Source of the DNA: Flectonema sp. DT1601
Taxonomy: Eukaryota > Euglenozoa > Diplonemea > Diplonemida > Diplonemidae
DNA length: 64,000 nt
Assembly: GCA_964019425.1 (NCBI GenBank)
Contig: OZ025827.1
Span: forward strand, 62,001 to 126,000
Direction of reading: 5' to 3'
In this document: one piece after another, positions 59,937 through 64,000 of the stretch
Layout of the letters: the number at the start of each line of letters is the position of its first letter
How positions within the stretch are numbered: the stretch's first letter is position 1
Made by a program: the position numbers and the translations under genes
Notes under the pieces: model-generated
The model's input: only the letters and a program-made list of their open reading frames with translations
What the model was told of the DNA's origin: nothing
Databases searched by the model: none

Positions 59937-60344
59937 TCAACCTAGCTTTCTCCCCTTTCCCCAAACGTGACCCGATGAGCTTTGACTGTTACCGCTGTTG
60001 CCAAAGGAGGGATCGCCCAGTTCGTGAACAAAGATTCCCACACACGAAGCGAGACTGCCCCAGTTCATAGCATCAGCTGGGTTATGATACCCACATAAAA
60101 CGGTTTGCAATGTACTCGTACCTGCTCCACAGACCGCACCTGCTGCGATACCAGTAGCACAGGAGCGACAACTATTATTTATTATCGTCTCTTCTGTATG
60201 ATCCGCTACTTCCTTGTCGACCTTGTTGCAGCTCTTTGCCACCCGCACGGCAGCAATTGGAACAACAATGCCAAGCCCCACAACAAATGCCCCTCCCACC
60301 GCGCCATAGCAGGCGCCGCTGACAGCTGCAGTCAGTAACATCAT
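59937..60344 (-). CDS. Small Gly/Ala-rich membrane protein, orphan
   Basis: 135 residues from MMLLTAAVSG. Glycine-rich hydrophobic segments (GAVGGAFVVGLGIVVPIAAV; SCATGIAAGAVCGAGTSTLQ) suggest two or three packed membrane helices. Six or more Cys residues are spread between them, and the tail is Ser/Asn-rich. The pattern is reminiscent of Gly-zipper membrane proteins, but no family is claimed. A T-rich tract ending TTTTTTATCAG lies 15 nt upstream of the ATG. The open frame upstream is Phe-rich and presumed noncoding. Confidence 0.5.
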   Translation of the reverse strand: MMLLTAAVSGACYGAVGGAFVVGLGIVVPIAAVRVAKSCNKVDKEVADHTEETIINNSCRSCATGIAAGAVCGAGTSTLQTVLCGYHNPADAMNWGSLASCVGIFVHELGDPSFGNSGNSQSSSGHVWGKGRKLG

Positions 60345-60521
60345 TCTTAGTCGCTCACTGATAAAAAACCATTGACTCTTGAGAAAATAAAAGCCTATTT
60401 GGCATTCATTTGTATAAATACAAAAATGAGTTCTTAGGTAAGAAGGGAAAAAAAAACTGTAACCCACAAAAAGGAAAAAACGCAGGCACCCAGCATGGCA
60501 AAAAAAAAGAAAAAAAAGCAT

Positions 60522-60603
60522 GGCAGGATGGCCGAGCGGTCTAAGGCGGAGGACTCAAGTTCCTCTATCTTCGGATGCGTGGGTTCAAACCCCACTCCTG
60601 TCA
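60522..60603 (+). tRNA. trnL-CAA: tRNA-Leu (anticodon CAA)
   Basis: Complete class-II cloverleaf of 82 nt. The acceptor stem is GGCAGGA/TCCTGTC, with one G-U pair. The D-arm is GCC...GGC with GAGCGGTCTAA. The anticodon stem GAGGA/TCCTC carries loop CTCAAGT with anticodon CAA. A long variable arm (TATCTTCGGATGC) and a T-arm GTGGG-TTCAAAC-CCCAC complete it. Discriminator base is A. A TTTTT run starting 2 nt downstream is a Pol III terminator. No intron. It decodes UUG. This is the only clear plus-strand gene and lies 8 nt from the convergent PP2C stop codon. Confidence 0.97.
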
Positions 60604-60611
60604 GTTTTTCT

Positions 60612-61942
60612 TTACATCAAGGCTTGATTGTGGGCCTGTGTGTCGGACCTCAGAGTTTTGGTTGGAGGAGGTTGGTCAGGAATTGGTCGTTTTACTCTCT
60701 CCGGTGGAATATCATCGGAACTGTCATCAGACTGTATCTGCGGAATGCCAGGTACCATAAATTCATTTTCTCTTCGATAATCAGATAACATATTATCAAA
60801 CCATTCCACCTGCTCCTCGGAGGTCACATCACTTGGTGGGAGCGGAATGTGCTTCAACTCTGAACCAATCTGCTTTCCAAGAGTTTGATATCGAAGAGCC
60901 ATGGCTTGTCCCAGAGAGTGCCCATGTGATTTGGCATCTCTTTCATAGATGTCAATAAAGGGGTGTGATAACTCAAGGGGCCTGTTTTTATTGCTGAGTT
61001 ATTTCTCAATTTCGCTCAAAAACATTAAAAAACATACCCAGGCACAAATGAGGTTGTAATCTCTTCTGTTGTATTTGTATTGTCAAAAGTAGCAACGACG
61101 CAAGTTAAATTATCAGTTGAACCTGCACTCAATGCTGCCATGCATATCGCTGCTGAAATATCTGCACTCCCCTGTGGGTGTTTTAACTCTCTGTGTCGCA
61201 TGGCAAGTTCTGTGACTTGGGAAGATTGTGTGAGGCTCTCAGTGATGCCATCACAACACAAAATGAGAATATCATTCTTGCTAATTGTGTACTTTCGGTA
61301 TTCAGGAGTGGCAACAACAGGCTGCATGGATAATGGGAAGTTTGGAACTCTCTTAAAAATAATGTCCCCAAATGAGCGGGAAACAGCAAGGCAATTTGAG
61401 AGAACCTGCACCTTGCTTGAGCTGAATGCGGTGCCTGTGGAAGAGATGCGGGCAGACTCTGAGGGAAGTGAGGGTTTGTGGTCTGTAGTTAGTAGTTGAG
61501 GGGTGCACTGAGATTCAGATATTCGAGCAACAAGAATGCGGCTATCACCTACATTAAGGGTAATAACATTTAGTACTTTCGGGTCTGAGCTCTCAGAGAT
61601 AACAGCAACAGTGGCAGTACTGCCACTTTGTGACATCTCGGGGGTGTTGAGGATTTGTTGGTCCACTTGCTCGAAAATTGAAACAGCTTTTTCCTCTGTT
61701 ACCTCATCCAACTCCCCCAATTCCTTCAGTATCGTTTTTGCTAATCGCTTGCTTGTGCTCGATCCAGAATGCCCGTCATAAACACCAATCAAAATCTTGT
61801 TATTTGCGATTAATATATCGTGTGTGTCTTCCATGTCAGTTCGCCATCCATTGACAGAAGTTGCACCAACATCAACCTCACCTTTTACATGACGGTGAAT
61901 TCCCTGAGAACAGACTGGCTGCGGGAGTTTCAGCCATTGCAT
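60612..61942 (-). CDS. PP2C-family Ser/Thr protein phosphatase with C-terminal extension, two exons
   Basis: Exons 61038-61942 and 60612-60981 join across a 56-nt intron (donor GTATGT at 61037, acceptor AAAACAG at 60982), in phase, giving 424 residues. The catalytic domain (~1-302) has all PPM motifs: RTDMEDTHD, GVYDGHSGS, SGSTATVAV, LNVGDSRILVA, LAVSRSFGD, LILCCDGITE and GSTDNLTCVV. The ~120-residue C-terminal extension (LELSHPFIDIYERDAKSH onward) is helical, then acidic and Pro-rich, and may regulate or localise the enzyme. Without the intron the first exon would stop five codons later. Acceptor-like GCTTAG lies a few nt before the ATG. The stop is 8 nt from the convergent tRNA. Confidence 0.87.
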
Positions 61943-62730
61943 CTATTTGTCTAAGCAAACGGAGTGAATGAAATGAAAAATAGTGATTAGAAGAGTGATT
62001 AGGAGACATACTCATAAAGGACTTGTTGGTAACATTTTGTGTAACCTGTGGGTGGGTAACAAATATTCTGAAAACTTATTCCCTGCTGCCCTTTTGTTCA
62101 AGAGAGGAAACGATAAGAACGCAAAACGCATCTTTCTTTAAACAGTACGCTTGTCATCAAAAAAACTTTATGCGCTAGGTGTTTTTTTACAACAATGGGG
62201 GAATGGATATCAAAAAAGAATAGAAAGAAAAAAAAAATTGCCAGTAACCGTTGAGTCACATGCAAACATGTCGAATCGAGAACCAGCTTGAATCACAAAA
62301 TAAATCATCAAGCTCTCCAAAATAGTTTTAGCGAAATTAAAATTGAATTGGACTTTTCAATACAAAGAATAACTCAAACAAAGCCACGAAGGTTATAGAA
62401 AGTCCAGGAAAAAATTAGAAAATTGTCAACCACCATTAAAAAAAAAAAAAAAATGCTACACATTAAACCACGTGGGTTTCCGACGTGTTTATTCATTCCA
62501 ACTACCTCAAACTACAATTAATAGCTCCACATTAAGTGAAGTAACACACAATGAATAAAGGAAATAATAATTCTTCCAACAGCATAGAGAGCTGTTTCGA
62601 ATCTATATTGTGCAAACTATCTCTCAACAGGTGGATATCCACGATGGAGATCAGACTGTGATGACATAAAAAGAGAATACTTGAAAACTCTTACAACGAA
62701 CAAAGTTTCAGTACATAAACATTCGTTGTA
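61943..62730. other. Intergenic
   Basis: 788 nt, AT-rich, no supported gene on either strand. Confidence 0.5.
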
Positions 62731-63001
62731 CTAAAAATAGCGAGGGTTCTTAGCAATCGGCGATCCAGTGTAGTGGATCGTTCCACTGGTAGATGTGACA
62801 TTTTGCCCTGTTTTCAAGTAGACACTGTCTTCCACTGGTGTCGCAATTAGACACCTATGCGAGGAAGGTATCTGGTGTTCTGAATTCAGAACCCAGATAC
62901 AGTCCACACACCAGAACAATAGGCAAAAAAAAAAAAAAAAATTGTTCATAAAAATGATTACTACTACTAAGGGGTCATACTTCAGGGAAACTCGGCGGCA
63001 T
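62731..63001 (-). CDS. Putative tiny two-exon gene (53 residues)
   Basis: Exon 1 (62981-63001) encodes MPPSFPE and ends at a GTATGA donor. Exon 2 (62731-62871) follows acceptor AACACCAG, in phase, and encodes IPSSHRCLIATPVEDSVYLK onward to NPRYF and a TAG. A strong CTTTCTTTCAG tract lies ~19 nt upstream of the ATG, and a T-tract lies in the intron. No family recognised. The acceptor falls inside a 33-bp near-palindrome (62868-62900), which is odd for a normal splice site. Real but unrecognised, or a fortuitous frame. Confidence 0.35.
62868..62900. repeat. 33-bp near-perfect palindrome
   Basis: GTATCTGGTGTTCTGAA pairs with TTCAGAACCCAGATAC, with one bulged base, centred on GAATTC with no loop spacer. 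It overlaps the presumed 3' splice site of the small gene at 62731-63001. It could form a hairpin in RNA or a cruciform in DNA, or be a dimeric protein-binding site. Confidence 0.7.
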
Positions 63002-64000
63002 AAAAGCCAACTCCGCTTTCACCCCTGAAAGAAAAAAAATTGAAAATATCGTGTGCAAGACACACGAACGTGGATTGATTGAAAGCTTAAATACAAAGGT
63101 GGGAGAAAGGGAAAGAAACGGTTAGAAGCTTGTTCTTTTGATGTTACGATTCAACACAGAAAAGAACAAAGTAGCTGCGCAAACCTAAGTGTACGAGCCA
63201 ATGACGTGACGGCGTCCCAGTGACTTTCAGCCAGTTCTATATGCAAACTGCAAGGTTTTCGAATGCGACGAGCGCATGTGAGGAAATATCTTCTTAACCG
63301 AAACATTATTTCGGTTCAGTTTGCCAGAACTGTAATTGACGTGCTTAGGGAACTGATTGAACTTACATAACAACCCAAAAGTTCAGAAGAAAAAAATAAT
63401 AAATACCTCAGCTAGAAGGGAACGGTATGAAAAGTAAATAGAACAAATCACTCAGACTAGCAGGTGCAGAGACGCCTCCGATCGAAACGGCTGACATCAA
63501 AAATGTAAAGCTACACACTGCATGTCATAATCTCAACAAGTGAGATGATTTTGAGTATAAGTAGGAAATATGATTTTCAGTATTAAAGAGTTGTGTCAGA
63601 CCCCAATCACTAAATCCATTCTACGCAGAAGGACAAAACGAGATGAGAGACTCAAATTCCTCACAACAACGATCACTACTGCCATTAAGAAACTCCCTTA
63701 GCAATAAGAACAAGCAAGCTGAGAACCTACTGCTGAAGAAGATAAAGGACAAAGAATGTCGATAAAGGCACCGCGATGAAAAAGTTATGAGTGAAAGTGC
63801 TTCTGGAGGGCGAGAATCCGTCTGATTCACTAAAAAGAAAAATATACATCACTCTGCAAGCAAACAGCGGTTAGATCTGCTACAGCAATGCAAGTGAATT
63901 CACTTCCTAAAAAATAATGAAACGTTTTTTTGGGGGAAAAAATCTCCGAGAGGCCAGGAAACATAAACAAGAGTTTTATCATTCCATGTACTCTGTTGAT
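63002..64000. other. Right-edge region, no gene seen
   Basis: About 1 kb of AT-rich DNA containing the acceptor tract of the small gene (~63021-63045). No frame with start, splice or family support, and no gene visibly crosses the right edge. Confidence 0.5.

Noticed and set aside
60612-60902. Separate small lipase-like gene suggested by GHSLG upstream of an ATG
   Set aside because: The stretch is in phase with the PP2C exon across a good GTATGT...CAG intron; there is no surrounding alpha/beta-hydrolase sequence, so GHSLG is coincidental.

Overview
The window comes from the nuclear genome of a unicellular, ciliated or flagellated eukaryote. Evidence for this is meckelin (TMEM67), a centrin/calmodulin-type EF-hand protein, ASF1, GOT1, SYS1, mitochondrial and peroxisomal carriers, and GT-AG introns. 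TAA, TAG and TGA all act as stops, so the code is standard. Intergenic DNA is AT-rich with long A/T homopolymers. The lineage cannot be fixed from sequence alone.

The layout is very strand-biased. Every protein gene I can support, about 30 over 63 kb, lies on the minus strand. The one clear plus-strand gene is a tRNA-Leu(CAA). Most start codons have an AG acceptor, often after a pyrimidine tract, 0-60 nt upstream. This pattern fits spliced-leader trans-splicing of polycistronic transcripts (known in Euglenozoa and dinoflagellates) or systematic 5'UTR introns; the DNA alone cannot separate the two. Cis introns are few, usually 56-211 nt, with GTATGT, GTTTGT or GTAAGT donors.

0-20 kb: a metacaspase-like pseudo-peptidase cut by the left edge, TMEM117, GOT1, a peroxisomal-type SLC25 carrier, an F-box protein, SYS1, ASF1, a nitronate monooxygenase ending in SKL, a coiled-coil protein, an aldo-keto reductase, a disordered protein and a PP2C phosphatase. 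20-34 kb: a pseudouridine synthase, then an 8.7-kb lipase/IQ-motif gene whose 4.86-kb intron is almost entirely a satellite of about 35 copies of a ~134-bp unit, then a helical orphan and a DUF4419 protein. 34-41 kb: meckelin, a three-exon single-pass membrane protein, an SDR enzyme and a 1.9-kb gene-poor gap. 41-49 kb: a visibly GC-richer island with a 1730-residue Cys-rich surface protein of A-B-A'-B' architecture and a GT61-type glycosyltransferase, bracketed by a ~99% identical 301-bp direct repeat. 50-64 kb: a triple ERI1-like exonuclease, a coiled-coil gene or gene pair, a phosphate-carrier-like SLC25, an EF-hand protein, two orphan genes, the tRNA, a second PP2C and a putative tiny spliced gene.

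Functional themes are housekeeping (Golgi traffic, chromatin, carriers, phosphatases), cilium (meckelin, EF-hand protein) and peroxisome (carrier, SKL-tailed oxidase). The least explained parts are the satellite intron, the surface-protein/GT61 island, the triple exonuclease and the pseudo-metacaspase. No retroelement, DNA transposon or CRISPR array was recognised.
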